A stretch of DNA of 64,000 nucleotides from Verrucomicrobiaceae bacterium (GCA_015061955.1 SUVO01000003.1:1-64000); one strand, 5' to 3'; shown: positions 36,825-46,041, numbered from the stretch's first letter. The notes: generated by a model not told the origin, from the letters alone. Numbers and translations are program-made.

Positions 36825-37805
36825 ATGCAATTAGTAGCATTTACATCCACTTTAGAAAAGACACATCAAGCTCCAACAGAAATAAAAGTTTTGCCTTGGG
36901 GCGTATCGGAATACGATGAAGGTCGCAACAAATTAGTTGTAGGCAGTGTGTCTGTTTCCGCAATACCAGCCAACCAAAAGAAGTATAACTTCGATAGGGT
37001 TGCTTTAGATTTTAATCATAATTCGGTTCCCAAAAAAGATAAAGATGGGAAAGAAATTCCACTTGAGGAACCTGTAAAAATAGCCGCCTACGGAACTGTT
37101 GAAGTGCGTGAAAACGACGGCATGTATCTTACCAATTTGGAATGGACTTCTGAAGGCAAAGTTGCTTTCGAAGGCGGTCATTATTGTGACATTTCTCCAA
37201 CCGTATTGCATGATGAACACGGAAACGTCACATTTGTTCACTCGGTAGCTCTTTGCCGACAGGGTCGCATTCCAGGCTTAACCCTTTTCGGCGTAGATTT
37301 TCTCGTCGAGGAGAAATCAACAACTAATACAAATAAAATTATGGACGACCCACAAAAACTAAAAGCACTTCTGTTTGCGATTTTGGGCTTGCCTGAAGAC
37401 GCCGACGAAGAAACCGCACTTGCCGCTGCAAAGAAATTTGCCGACAAACATCTTGCGGATGACGAAACAAAACCTGCCGAACTTGAAAAGTTCAGCACAG
37501 AACTTGGCGATGTATCAAAACGACTTGCCACATTGGAAAAAGCTGGAGCCGATACAGCGAAATTAGCTGTTTATAATTCGGCTATCGCTGAAGGTAAGCT
37601 TGTTCCAAATTCTGCACTAAAACTTTCACTTGAAGATTTGAAAGAGTTTTGTGCAGGTTTGCCAGCGGAACAATTACCGCTTAACCAACGCACACCAGAA
37701 GGCATTAAAAACTTCAGTGCAACAAAGCCATTGAATGCAGATGCCACTAATGTATGCAAACAACTCGGAATTTCCGATGAAACCTTCAACAAATACAATT
37801 CATAA
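36825..37805 (+). CDS. Head maturation protease with scaffold domain (Mu I/Z-like)
   Basis: The start is placed at ATG 36825 (MQLVAFTSTLE), because the frame further left runs through the terminator hairpin. The protein is 326 residues. Protease residues are probably His65 in LDFNHNS and Ser124 in CDISPTV, the Mu-like protease pattern. From about residue 173 a helical, Ala/Glu/Lys-rich scaffold follows. An internal ATG at 37341 (MDDPQKLKALLF) could produce the scaffold alone, as gene Z does inside Mu gene I. Confidence 0.82.
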   Translation: MQLVAFTSTLEKTHQAPTEIKVLPWGVSEYDEGRNKLVVGSVSVSAIPANQKKYNFDRVALDFNHNSVPKKDKDGKEIPLEEPVKIAAYGTVEVRENDGMYLTNLEWTSEGKVAFEGGHYCDISPTVLHDEHGNVTFVHSVALCRQGRIPGLTLFGVDFLVEEKSTTNTNKIMDDPQKLKALLFAILGLPEDADEETALAAAKKFADKHLADDETKPAELEKFSTELGDVSKRLATLEKAGADTAKLAVYNSAIAEGKLVPNSALKLSLEDLKEFCAGLPAEQLPLNQRTPEGIKNFSATKPLNADATNVCKQLGISDETFNKYNS

Positions 37806-37807
37806 TT

Positions 37808-38224
37808 ATGGCAAAAGCAACGAAATCTGTTGATACTCCAAAACGTAGTGGTAACGCATTTCAATTTGGTGTCGCTACAAAAACAATTATTTATGCTGGA
37901 ACAATCGTGGCATTAAATGCAAGCGGCTATATTGTTCCTGCTTCAGATACAGCTGGACTAAAAGTTGTCGGTATTGCAAAAGCCGATGTCGATAATTCCA
38001 CTGGCGAAAATGGAGCAGTTAATGTTGATGTTGAATGTGGCGTCTTCCGCCTCAACAACAGTGCAACCAAGCCATTGTCGCAGACTGATTGGAACTCAAA
38101 AGCTTTCATTGAAGACGATAACACAGTTGCGAAAGCATCAACAAATTCTGTTTGTGCTGGCGTGGTTGTTGGCGTTGACGATATTGGCGTTTGGGTTGAT
38201 ACCAAGCGAATTCCAACTGCTTAA
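37808..38224 (+). CDS. Head decoration-type protein (DUF2190-like)
   Basis: A 138-residue beta-rich protein with a repeated Gly/Val pattern (GTIVALNASGYIVPASDT, VVGIAKADV, ENGAVNVDVECGVFRL) typical of DUF2190/capsid decoration proteins. It lies between the protease/scaffold and the major capsid genes, as is usual for them. Confidence 0.65.
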   Translation: MAKATKSVDTPKRSGNAFQFGVATKTIIYAGTIVALNASGYIVPASDTAGLKVVGIAKADVDNSTGENGAVNVDVECGVFRLNNSATKPLSQTDWNSKAFIEDDNTVAKASTNSVCAGVVVGVDDIGVWVDTKRIPTA

Positions 38225-38242
38225 TTTTAGAAAGGTAATCTA

Positions 38243-39148
38243 ATGTTAATAAATAAAAGTAAAATTGTACAAGCCTCTCAAGGCTTTAAAGCAGTGTTCT
38301 TTGAAGAATTGGCAGCTAAAGAAGATGAAATCGTTTCAAAGCTTGCTGCCAGAGTTTCAACCTCGAACACTTCAGAAACGTATGGCTGGCTCGAAAAGCT
38401 CAGTGGTATGAAAGAGTTCGTTGGTGAAGCTCGTATCGGAAACGTAGGTGCAAACTCATACACAATTCAAAATAAGGAATGGGAAGACACTGTATCTGTT
38501 TCGGCTCGTGATATTGCCAATGATTCGCTCGGAAAATACAAGAAGTTGTTCCAAGCCATGGCGACAGGTGCCAGACTCCACGATGGCGAAGTTATTGCGG
38601 ATTTTCTTTGCAATGGTTTCACAAGAGCATGCTATGATGGTGCAAACTTCTTCTCTGATGTTCACAAGTATCAGAATGGTTTAACATATTCGAACGTCTT
38701 AACCAAAAAGCTTTCGGTTGAAAACTTCCGTAATGCTCGCAGTGTGCTTCGTACAATGCGTAAACCTTCTGGTAAAAGTATGGGCTTGGGCAAAGATATT
38801 GTTTTGCTTGTTGGTGCAGCAAATGAAAGCTTAGCTCGTGAAATCCTCACAGCAGAACGCACAGCAAACGGTTCTACAAATATCGATAAAGGTACAGCAC
38901 GTCCTGTTGTATGGAGCGAAATAGATGTAATCAATCCAAATGCTTGGTTTGTTTGCGATCTTGGTCAAGTCATTCAGCCATTTATTATTCAGCAGGAACA
39001 GCCTGTCGAATTCCGCCATTGCGATGATCCAAATGATTCGTATGTAATTCAAAACAACGAATTCTTGTATCAAGCTTATAAGGTAGCTGGTTATGGCTAT
39101 GCATTCCCACAACTTATGGTAGGTAGCGATGGTTCAACGGCTGCTTAA
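38243..39148 (+). CDS. Major capsid protein, Mu gpT-like
   Basis: A 301-residue protein matching the Mu gpT family, with SSETYGWLEKLSGMKEF-like sequence near residues 42-55, YTIQNKEWEDTVSVSARDI near 72 and DGANFFSDVH near 135. It forms the HK97-fold icosahedral shell. AAAGG lies nine bases upstream of its ATG. A strong hairpin follows the gene. Confidence 0.88.
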   Translation: MLINKSKIVQASQGFKAVFFEELAAKEDEIVSKLAARVSTSNTSETYGWLEKLSGMKEFVGEARIGNVGANSYTIQNKEWEDTVSVSARDIANDSLGKYKKLFQAMATGARLHDGEVIADFLCNGFTRACYDGANFFSDVHKYQNGLTYSNVLTKKLSVENFRNARSVLRTMRKPSGKSMGLGKDIVLLVGAANESLAREILTAERTANGSTNIDKGTARPVVWSEIDVINPNAWFVCDLGQVIQPFIIQQEQPVEFRHCDDPNDSYVIQNNEFLYQAYKVAGYGYAFPQLMVGSDGSTAA

Positions 39149-39178
39149 TTTTCGTAATATCCAAAACCCATAAAAAAG

Positions 39179-39218
39179 GCATTTGCCTATGTTCTTTTTA
39201 TTCTGCATAGGCAAATGC
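39179..39218 (+). terminator. Perfect 13-bp hairpin after the capsid gene
   Basis: GCATTTGCCTATG (39179-39191) and CATAGGCAAATGC (39206-39218) form an uninterrupted stem with a 14-base loop, flanked by A runs. Only A residues (not T) follow on the plus strand, so it may stabilise the capsid mRNA 3' end or reduce read-through instead of being a classical terminator. Confidence 0.6.
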
Positions 39219-39231
39219 TCCTCTAAAAAAA

Positions 39232-39672
39232 ATGTCAGATTTTATATACATAACTCGCCAAGAGCTTATCGGGCATATTTCACAAGCTCAACTTGATGAA
39301 GCTCTACAAGACACTAAAAACGCTAAGCTCTCGGCGGATGATGTTTGGGAACAACTCCACGCAAGCATTGCCAATGATATACATTGGAGAATAGAACCAC
39401 GAGTTAAAGTTCCTTTTTATTCAAATGTGCCTGCTATTGTAAAACGTGCGGCACTTGTCTTTGCTTGCGAGGCAATTTTTCAACGCAGAAAAATAGCACC
39501 AAAGGATAATCCATTTACACCTCCAGCTGATGAAATGCGTAAACGTTTAGATGCCATTGGCAGTGGTTCGGCTCCATTGGGTTCAAGCGTTGAAGAGACA
39601 TATAATGATGGAGCCATTGTTATTTCAGAACCAGCAAAAACAAAATCGTCTTGGGGCAGACTTTCAACATGA
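39232..39672 (+). CDS. Mu gp36-like protein (DUF1320), head-tail connection
   Basis: A 146-residue helical protein with the DUF1320 pattern: FIYITRQELIGHISQAQLDEA at the N-terminus and PAIVKRAALVFACEAIFQRR near 65-85. Members sit after the capsid gene in Mu-like phages and act as adaptor proteins. It is coupled to the next gene by an ATGA overlap. Confidence 0.7.
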   Translation: MSDFIYITRQELIGHISQAQLDEALQDTKNAKLSADDVWEQLHASIANDIHWRIEPRVKVPFYSNVPAIVKRAALVFACEAIFQRRKIAPKDNPFTPPADEMRKRLDAIGSGSAPLGSSVEETYNDGAIVISEPAKTKSSWGRLST

Positions 39673-40148
39673 ACATTTCAAATATCATAGAACAAATACT
39701 TTCAGCCTTGCAAACATTGGTACCAAATGTAATTGCCAGTGCAACTGTATCGGTCGATTCATACGATGTTTTGACGAAAATCAACGATGCTGATGGGCAA
39801 GATATTGTTGTAGTAAATGTCGGGGCTGAAACAGCCAATCAAGATTGCTTAGATGCTGGAATTGTTGATGTAGATTTTGAAATATATATTGCTCGTGGTT
39901 ATGGTTTAGCTGAAGCCAATGACGAAAATGTTTATAAAACGATTGTCGATAGATGCCCATTGTATCAGCTTCGTGATGCAGTTCGAGATACTCTCAGAAA
40001 TCTTGTTTTTAAGGACGAAACAAATTGCCTCTATGAAGACTTTTTACGCTATCATGGTAGTGAAGTTTTTGAAACACCTTACAATCTGCGAGCAGCAACT
40101 TTTAAACTCAAATTCAAACTAACTGGGGTTTTACCCGAAACCAAATAA
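39669..40148 (+). CDS. Mu gp37-like protein (DUF1834), probable tail terminator
   Basis: The start is set at ATG 39669 (MNISNIIEQIL), overlapping the previous stop, giving 159 residues. An alpha-beta pattern with QDIVVVNVGAE and DVDFEIYIARGYG fits the DUF1834/gp37 slot between gp36 and the tail genes. A tail-terminator role is inferred from position. Confidence 0.6.
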   Translation: MNISNIIEQILSALQTLVPNVIASATVSVDSYDVLTKINDADGQDIVVVNVGAETANQDCLDAGIVDVDFEIYIARGYGLAEANDENVYKTIVDRCPLYQLRDAVRDTLRNLVFKDETNCLYEDFLRYHGSEVFETPYNLRAATFKLKFKLTGVLPETK

Positions 40149-40154
40149 AAAATC

Positions 40155-40508
40155 ATGTCAGAACCAAATGTAAAATTCGTAGGAAATAAAAGAGTCGTTT
40201 GGGGAACCAACGGCACATTCACAGAAGGCGTTCTTGTCGATTCTGCAAGTAATCAGCAGACCGCCGACAACGAAGAAATTAAAGACAACGATGGTAATGT
40301 TGTTGCAAAGGTTTTCTTTAATTTCCGAAAACAAACAAGTGTATCTTGTATTTGCGGAGCAGATGACACCATACCAGCAATAGGCGATATTGTTGAAATT
40401 TGCGGTTATAAGTGTATTGCTGAAGACGTCAAAGAAGATTGGTCAAAAGGAGCCTCAAAGAAATTTTCTATTACAGCAACAAAATACGAACAATTAGCAA
40501 CTGAGTAA
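40155..40508 (+). CDS. Candidate tail tube or small tail protein
   Basis: A 117-residue beta-rich protein (VKFVGNKRVVWGTNG, KVFFNFRKQTSVSCICGA, KKFSITATKYEQL). It lies directly before the tail-assembly chaperone pair, the usual place of the tail-tube gene. It is short for a tube protein and has no diagnostic motif, so the call rests on position. Confidence 0.45.
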   Translation: MSEPNVKFVGNKRVVWGTNGTFTEGVLVDSASNQQTADNEEIKDNDGNVVAKVFFNFRKQTSVSCICGADDTIPAIGDIVEICGYKCIAEDVKEDWSKGASKKFSITATKYEQLATE

Positions 40509-40509
40509 T

Positions 40510-40956
40510 ATGGATAAGAATTTTTCAGCAGCCATAGCCAAGCAAGAAGAATTAGAGAATAAAAATCCTCAAATCGCACTCGATGCAATTCTTCCTTCAG
40601 GCTTAAAGATTGGTGGCATAGCAGTATCGCCATTAACGCTTGCACACTATGTTATTTTAGAAAAAATAAAATCGCCACTTGTTGAAAAAGACTCTGTTGA
40701 TTGGGAAAAAGTCAGCAATGTCGATTTGATGAAAATGTGTTATGTCGTAACACATAAACCTGCTGAAACTCGTGAATTGTTGGTTGCTGGGCAAGATGAG
40801 TTTGAAAAAGAAGTTTTTGAATTTTGCTCAGAAATTCATTTATCAAAACTTAGCGAAGTAGGTCAAACTTTGGGTAGATTGATGGCAGAAGCAATGGCAC
40901 CGATTGTGTCTGCTGAATCTGAAAAAAAAAGGAAGATTCCGGACTCGGCTGGATAG
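40510..40956 (+). CDS. Tail assembly chaperone, short form (gpG-type)
   Basis: A 148-residue helical acidic protein directly upstream of the tape measure, the position of lambda G and Mu gp41 chaperones. Near its end the mRNA reads GAA AAA AAA AGG, a run of nine A (40922-40930) containing the slippery heptamer A AAA AAA in frame. Ribosomes that slip back by one continue into the 81-residue extension to 41174. Confidence 0.75.
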   Translation: MDKNFSAAIAKQEELENKNPQIALDAILPSGLKIGGIAVSPLTLAHYVILEKIKSPLVEKDSVDWEKVSNVDLMKMCYVVTHKPAETRELLVAGQDEFEKEVFEFCSEIHLSKLSEVGQTLGRLMAEAMAPIVSAESEKKRKIPDSAG

Positions 40957-41174
40957 TAGCTATTATTGACGGCCTTTGCAATGAATATGGTTGGACTCCC
41001 GATTTTGTTCTTGGAATGGACGTCGATTCTAAAAATCTCGGGCTGGGCTTAACATTCGCACAAGCAATGATGCTCAATGCCGCTATTACATTTCGTTACG
41101 GTGGAAAATTTACATCACCTAATTACAAAGAACAAGAAATTATAAAATCGCTTTACAATGAATCTCATCGCTAA
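40929..41174 (+). CDS. Tail assembly chaperone, -1 frameshift extension (gpGT-type)
   Basis: An open frame without its own start, in the -1 frame relative to the short chaperone. It encodes KEDSGLGWIVAIIDGLCNEYG and then a helical domain (FVLGMDVDSKNLGLGL, GKFTSPNYKEQEI), ending 17 bases inside the tape-measure gene. The frameshifted product would have 221 residues. The layout matches the programmed frameshift of tailed phages in which the T part recruits the tape measure. Confidence 0.75.
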   Translation, partial: KEDSGLGWIVAIIDGLCNEYGWTPDFVLGMDVDSKNLGLGLTFAQAMMLNAAITFRYGGKFTSPNYKEQEIIKSLYNESHR

Positions 41175-42849
41175 AATCAGTATGAACTCAACTTCTTTTG
41201 TCAAAGGGGTTGGTTCGGCATCGTCGGCGTTGGGAGGTTTTATCAAAGGTGGCTTAGGGAAGCTTATGAGTCCGATTGGAGCTGCCATTGGTGGAGTAAT
41301 GACTCTTGGCTCTGCCGTAATGGGTATGAAAAAGGCAATGTCTTCCGCTGCAGAAATGGAGGATATTACAAATTCTTTTGTTACATTACTCGGCTCTGCA
41401 GATGCCGCAAAAAAACGTATGGAAGAACTAACCAAGTTCGCTGCCGAAACTCCTTTTGAAATGCCTGATATTGCAAAATCTTCAAAGATATTGCAGTCGC
41501 TTACAGAAGGAGCATTGGCAACAGGTAAAGGGCTTCAAAGTGTTGGCGATATGGCAGCTATGGCTGGCGTTCCAATGTCGGAATTGTCTGTTACAGTTGG
41601 GCGATTGTATAATGGGTTGACCAGTGGTAAAGCTGTCGGCGAGTCGATTGCCAGAATGTCTGAATTAGGTTTGATGAGTTCGGCCACACGTGAAAAACTT
41701 GAACAACTTCAAAAAGCAGGCAAAAAAGGCGATGAAGTTTGGCAAGTTGCAGCTGCTGACTTTGCTAAATACGCAGGCGAAATGCAACGTAAATCACAAG
41801 GTTGGAATGGTTTAATCTCCACTTTGGGAGATAATATAAATCTTGCCTTTGCTGCATTTGGGCAACCAGTAAATGACGCCTTAAAACCTTTTTTGTCTCA
41901 AATCATTGGCATGACTGATTCGTTAGTCGATAGTGCTGCATCATTTGGGCAAACTATCGGCAATGGTATTGCTATAATTGCTCAAGCATGGTCAAGTGGA
42001 ATACTTCCATCAGTAATTAAAGACGGCATGATTGTTGCCTATACAGAATCTTTAAACTATTTGTTAGGTGGCTTGCGTTGGAGCGTCGATGCGTTTGGTG
42101 CATCACTTTGGGCGTTATTGAAAGCTTTATGTCAACCAGAATTTTGGGCAGGAATCGGCGATGCAGTTATTGGTGCGTTTCAAGTTGCAGCAGGTGAATT
42201 AGTGTCAATTTTTATGACACCAATCACATACATTCGTGCCGCAATAGAAAAAGCTATTCAAGAAATAATGGCAGCCCTTTCTAAAACAAAAGTCGGTAGA
42301 AAGGTAATGGGAATCAGTGGCGAAATTCAAGCTGATGACTTCGACACTATTTACAAGCGTCAGAAACGCTATGCCGAAAAAGAATCAGCAGATCTTTTTG
42401 ACAAAGGTGTTGATAATTTTGGAGCGAGTATGGAGAAGATGTCAAATACGATTGGCAAGAATATGTCTGAAGCTTTTGGTTCTGTAAAATTTGAAAAAGC
42501 TACAATGGCATCAGATAGAGGTGCGAGCGAACGTTTGGCACAAAATATTCAAAGTTTAAAAACTGCTATCGAAGTAAAAAAATCTTCAGAAAACAAAAAG
42601 GAAATTTCATCTGGTTCAACTGAATCAAATTCTAATGCTGGAAGTTTTGTTTCTGGCGAAAAAAGTAAATTTAAAATTGATGCAGACCGTTTGACTAAAA
42701 TCGGTGGTTTTATTGGTGGTAGTTCTACTGCAGTTTTAGATTTCAATCGAAAAACAGCAACAAATACGCTTCGAATTGCTGAAGGTATTGATAAGTTAAA
42801 TAATGCAGTTGAACGTGGTAGTTCAGTAAAGGGGTTGGTATGGGCGTAA
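41158..42849 (+). CDS. Tail tape measure protein
   Basis: A 563-residue protein. A glycine/alanine-rich hydrophobic N-terminal region (GLGKLMSPIGAAIGGVMTLG) precedes the conserved tape-measure domain (about 60-260, KKRMEELTKFAAETPFEMPDI) and a long helical part. The second half has hydrophobic helices and a coiled coil. The short length suggests a short tail. It overlaps the chaperone extension and the next gene. Confidence 0.88.
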   Translation: MNLIAKISMNSTSFVKGVGSASSALGGFIKGGLGKLMSPIGAAIGGVMTLGSAVMGMKKAMSSAAEMEDITNSFVTLLGSADAAKKRMEELTKFAAETPFEMPDIAKSSKILQSLTEGALATGKGLQSVGDMAAMAGVPMSELSVTVGRLYNGLTSGKAVGESIARMSELGLMSSATREKLEQLQKAGKKGDEVWQVAAADFAKYAGEMQRKSQGWNGLISTLGDNINLAFAAFGQPVNDALKPFLSQIIGMTDSLVDSAASFGQTIGNGIAIIAQAWSSGILPSVIKDGMIVAYTESLNYLLGGLRWSVDAFGASLWALLKALCQPEFWAGIGDAVIGAFQVAAGELVSIFMTPITYIRAAIEKAIQEIMAALSKTKVGRKVMGISGEIQADDFDTIYKRQKRYAEKESADLFDKGVDNFGASMEKMSNTIGKNMSEAFGSVKFEKATMASDRGASERLAQNIQSLKTAIEVKKSSENKKEISSGSTESNSNAGSFVSGEKSKFKIDADRLTKIGGFIGGSSTAVLDFNRKTATNTLRIAEGIDKLNNAVERGSSVKGLVWA

Positions 42850-43535
42850 AAGTTATAGGAACAACTTCAGTTGTAGAACAATCAGGTTCGCCTCGTTATT
42901 CTTATAGTAAAGAAGGTTTATCAATTCAAAGGATATATCGAGGTGATATGGCTGAATTGAAAGAAATGCGACCTACTGTAGGACATAATGCTTCAGATGG
43001 TGTTAAAGTGATTTCAGTCGAAATATATCCGACTTCCGTTTCTGAAATTGGAGAAATGGTTGTGAAATATGACGATTTTACAAGTGTTTCTAATGAAGTT
43101 GAAGTTGGAACTGAAGTGTTGAGTGATGAAATTGAATTAGAGTGGTCTCAACTTGAAAAACCTTTGGCAAGTGCCCCTATTTTTAAAAACGTTCCATTCT
43201 CAGAAATTCAGATTGTTGAAAAAATTATATCAGGAGAGAGTAACAACTCGGAAATAGATAAATGTTGCGACGACGCAAAAAAATATTATGAGAAACGGCA
43301 AAAAGGAGTTTCTTCGTATTTGATATTTGCCCCAGTTGTTAGACGCACACGTCAAACGAGAGCAAAACCATCTGCTGGTGCATGTGGTAAAATTTCCCCA
43401 CCTCCTATGACGGTTGGTAATTATGTATTTTTGAAAACAGCTGATAGAGTTTTGAAATCAAATAGCGATAAGTTCTGGACTCGAACGGAAGAATGGACGG
43501 GTGCAGATAATTGGGACAGAGATTTATACAAATGA
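42840..43535 (+). CDS. Tail protein of unknown function
   Basis: A 231-residue beta-rich protein between the tape measure and the collagen-like fibre, so probably a tail-tip or distal-tail part. An acidic middle, paired cysteines (KCCDD, about 143) and a basic segment RRTRQTRAKPS (about 168-178) are visible. No family is recognised. It overlaps both neighbours by a few bases. Confidence 0.55.
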   Translation: MGVKVIGTTSVVEQSGSPRYSYSKEGLSIQRIYRGDMAELKEMRPTVGHNASDGVKVISVEIYPTSVSEIGEMVVKYDDFTSVSNEVEVGTEVLSDEIELEWSQLEKPLASAPIFKNVPFSEIQIVEKIISGESNNSEIDKCCDDAKKYYEKRQKGVSSYLIFAPVVRRTRQTRAKPSAGACGKISPPPMTVGNYVFLKTADRVLKSNSDKFWTRTEEWTGADNWDRDLYK

Positions 43536-45481
43536 AACTTCCAGGGAAAGTTCGTAAAGGCGAGCCAATAACGGCAGATTGGGGAAACGATGTTGTAAAT
43601 AAACTTCGTTCTCTTCAGCCATGTCCATCTGCTGATATCGGTTTTAATAAGACTGCTAATGGCTGGACTGCCTTTTTGTTGAATAAAACAAAATATTCAA
43701 AAGACGTACGTCTATGGAACATAAACTTTGATGATGACATTCCATTATCAGCATTGGAACTTTCAGCGGAATTGTTCAACAATCTTGTTGATATAGTAAA
43801 AAGTATAGTTCCCGACACTCCAGAATTTCAGGACAACATAGCAGGATATTTAAGTCAAGTTATAGGAACGCATAAGATTGGTTCGGCAGGTAACGCTAAT
43901 GGTATGTCGGAAAAGATATATAAACTCTTTGAACCTTATAAGAAGAAGATTGAAGAAGCTATAAATGATTGGCTTGAAGAACATAATCCTGCAACGCTGA
44001 TTCGCAGTTCTATTGTTTCATATTTTGTATCCGAGTCAAAGATTCCCAATTCTGGAGATATGATTTGGAATGAAAAGAATGGGCTTTGTTATGTAATTTT
44101 TAAGGAGCAAGAAAATTCAGTTGGAGAAACATTCCCAGTTGAAAATGGGCTTTATTCTATTTGCTTTAAAGTATCTAATAAAACATATTATGCCTTATAT
44201 CTTGGAGCAATCGAAGATGTAGAAGGTTTTGTAAAATCGGTTACAGGCTATGTAAATGGAACAGTTGGGGAAACGATTGCAAAATATGCCGAAGCGTATT
44301 CAAATTCGTATTTAGGGGCTACTTCTGCCGCTCTCAAAGCTCTTTGGGATGATATTCCAGAGCCAGAACAAGGGCCTCCAGGTCCTCGAGGTCCTAAGGG
44401 AGATAAAGGCGAAGATGGTAAAGATGGCGAAAAAGGCGAGAAAGGTGATACTGGTCCACAAGGTCCACAGGGCGAGAAAGGAGAAAAAGGTGATACAGGT
44501 GATCAAATCATAGAACGTGATTATGATGATACTGAAATTCGTAATTTACTTTCCCAATTAAGTGAATTAGTTGATAGGCATACAACTCTTATCAACACCA
44601 ACATCAAAGAAATTGATGGGTTAAAAATTTGGAAGACCGATGTAGATGGAGAGCTTCGGACAATCGAAGCTGAAATCCAAACAATTCAACAGCGACTTGT
44701 AGAGCTTGCAGGCGAAGACCAATCAATACGCTCTCAAATAGAATCACTTTGGGCGGCGATTAGAAGTATTCCAAAAGGAGAAAAAGGCGACAAGGGTGAT
44801 ACTGGTCCACAAGGTCCTGCAGGTCCGCAAGGCCCTCAAGGACCACAAGGTGAGAAAGGTGAAAAGGGAGATACAGGCGATAAAGTTATTGAACGTGATT
44901 ATGACGATAGCCAAATCAAAGCGTCAATTTCTTCATTGGCTGGGCGTGTCGCAAAGTTAGAAGCAGAACCTCCAACACCGGATTTGTCTGAAATAAATTC
45001 AGAGATATCGTCATTGCAAACTCGATTGTCTTCATTGGAAAACAAGGTTGCAGAAAACGATTCAGCTATCGTGAACATGCAGCAAGATGTCGATTATGTA
45101 AAAAATACAATCAATAGTTCAGTAGATGTTGTAGTTGTAGATGCTAATGGTAATTCCTCTACGATAAAAGTTCTACAAGCCTACACAGGTTCATCGTTGT
45201 TGACTGATATTTATTACTTCGATGCCAAAACTAATATGACATCAAGAGCAAAAGTATTTACAAATCAGATTGACCAAACAGCTGATGGATTGTGGCAACC
45301 TACAACCATTGAAATTGTTGCTCCCGATGGCAAAAGTTCATCTATTCAAATCTTGGCTTGTCCTTCAACTCTTGAAGCGTTGGAAAACGTATTTAAATTA
45401 ACGCCGTGCAAGGTTTGTGAAGAAGGCGAATCAAAACTGAAATACTTCTTAGAAAATGCAAAAGAAGGGAGTGCAGAATGA
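43532..45481 (+). CDS. Collagen-like tail fibre
   Basis: The start is set at ATG 43532 (MKLPGKVRKGEPITA), coupled to the previous stop, giving 649 residues. After an N-terminal attachment domain (about 1-270) come two collagen-type Gly-X-Y blocks, at about 280-320 and 415-450, each ending GEKGEKGDTGD and followed by a near-identical IERDYDD plus a coiled coil. A C-terminal beta domain (about 520-649) probably binds the receptor. The duplicated collagen/coiled-coil unit would give a trimeric shaft. Confidence 0.85.
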   Translation: MKLPGKVRKGEPITADWGNDVVNKLRSLQPCPSADIGFNKTANGWTAFLLNKTKYSKDVRLWNINFDDDIPLSALELSAELFNNLVDIVKSIVPDTPEFQDNIAGYLSQVIGTHKIGSAGNANGMSEKIYKLFEPYKKKIEEAINDWLEEHNPATLIRSSIVSYFVSESKIPNSGDMIWNEKNGLCYVIFKEQENSVGETFPVENGLYSICFKVSNKTYYALYLGAIEDVEGFVKSVTGYVNGTVGETIAKYAEAYSNSYLGATSAALKALWDDIPEPEQGPPGPRGPKGDKGEDGKDGEKGEKGDTGPQGPQGEKGEKGDTGDQIIERDYDDTEIRNLLSQLSELVDRHTTLINTNIKEIDGLKIWKTDVDGELRTIEAEIQTIQQRLVELAGEDQSIRSQIESLWAAIRSIPKGEKGDKGDTGPQGPAGPQGPQGPQGEKGEKGDTGDKVIERDYDDSQIKASISSLAGRVAKLEAEPPTPDLSEINSEISSLQTRLSSLENKVAENDSAIVNMQQDVDYVKNTINSSVDVVVVDANGNSSTIKVLQAYTGSSLLTDIYYFDAKTNMTSRAKVFTNQIDQTADGLWQPTTIEIVAPDGKSSSIQILACPSTLEALENVFKLTPCKVCEEGESKLKYFLENAKEGSAE

Positions 45482-46038
45482 CGGAAGAACCTTTAGTAAT
45501 TCTAAATTGCGATGAATGCTGGCCTCAGACAACGGATGGGAAAGCTCCATCGGGAGACGTATCATATTCCACAGTTGAAAAGGCTTCATATTATTGTAAT
45601 AAAGATGGTAAACCACCTGACGTAGAATCTTATTCCGATTCAGGTTCATACCAATTTGTAGGACCTGTAATTTTAGGCTTTGATGGTGAACTTATTTCTG
45701 GTGATCCGTCAGGATGTTTTGAAACAACTGAATGTGTTAGGGGTAATAATCGTCATACTATAAATCAAGTAGTTATAACCAATGCTCCCAAAGATACTGT
45801 ATTCAAGGCACGTTTAGAAATAGATTGGTATTATGCAAAAAATATTATGAAAGACCCTGGAGGTGAAGGTGGTGCTTGTGTGGATGCTTCTGAATTTCGG
45901 TACACTCATACAGAGGTCCAAATTTTAGAAATTATCGCAGGCAAGGAAACTACAGTTGAAGTTTCGTGTGCTCAAGACACTTATTTTTCTGCAAGGCTCA
46001 CCGCATGCCAATGTGATTGCTATGAAAATGAGGAGTAG
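45478..46038 (+). CDS. Cysteine-rich tail-associated protein
   Basis: A 186-residue beta-rich protein with about ten cysteines (CDECW near the N-terminus; ACQCDCYENEE at the end). It has no signal peptide. It is coupled to the fibre gene by an ATGA overlap, so it is probably a tail tip, fibre chaperone or receptor-binding accessory. No family is recognised. Confidence 0.5.
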   Translation: MTEEPLVILNCDECWPQTTDGKAPSGDVSYSTVEKASYYCNKDGKPPDVESYSDSGSYQFVGPVILGFDGELISGDPSGCFETTECVRGNNRHTINQVVITNAPKDTVFKARLEIDWYYAKNIMKDPGGEGGACVDASEFRYTHTEVQILEIIAGKETTVEVSCAQDTYFSARLTACQCDCYENEE

Positions 46039-46041
46039 AAA

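Noticed and set aside
40155-43535. Search for a contractile tail sheath gene
   Set aside because: No gene of sheath size or pattern occurs between the head and tape-measure genes, so a Myovirus-type tail is not supported.
44380-44900. Short tandem repeats resembling a repeat array
   Set aside because: They are in-frame Gly-X-Y codons of the collagen-like fibre, with no spacer structure; not a CRISPR array.
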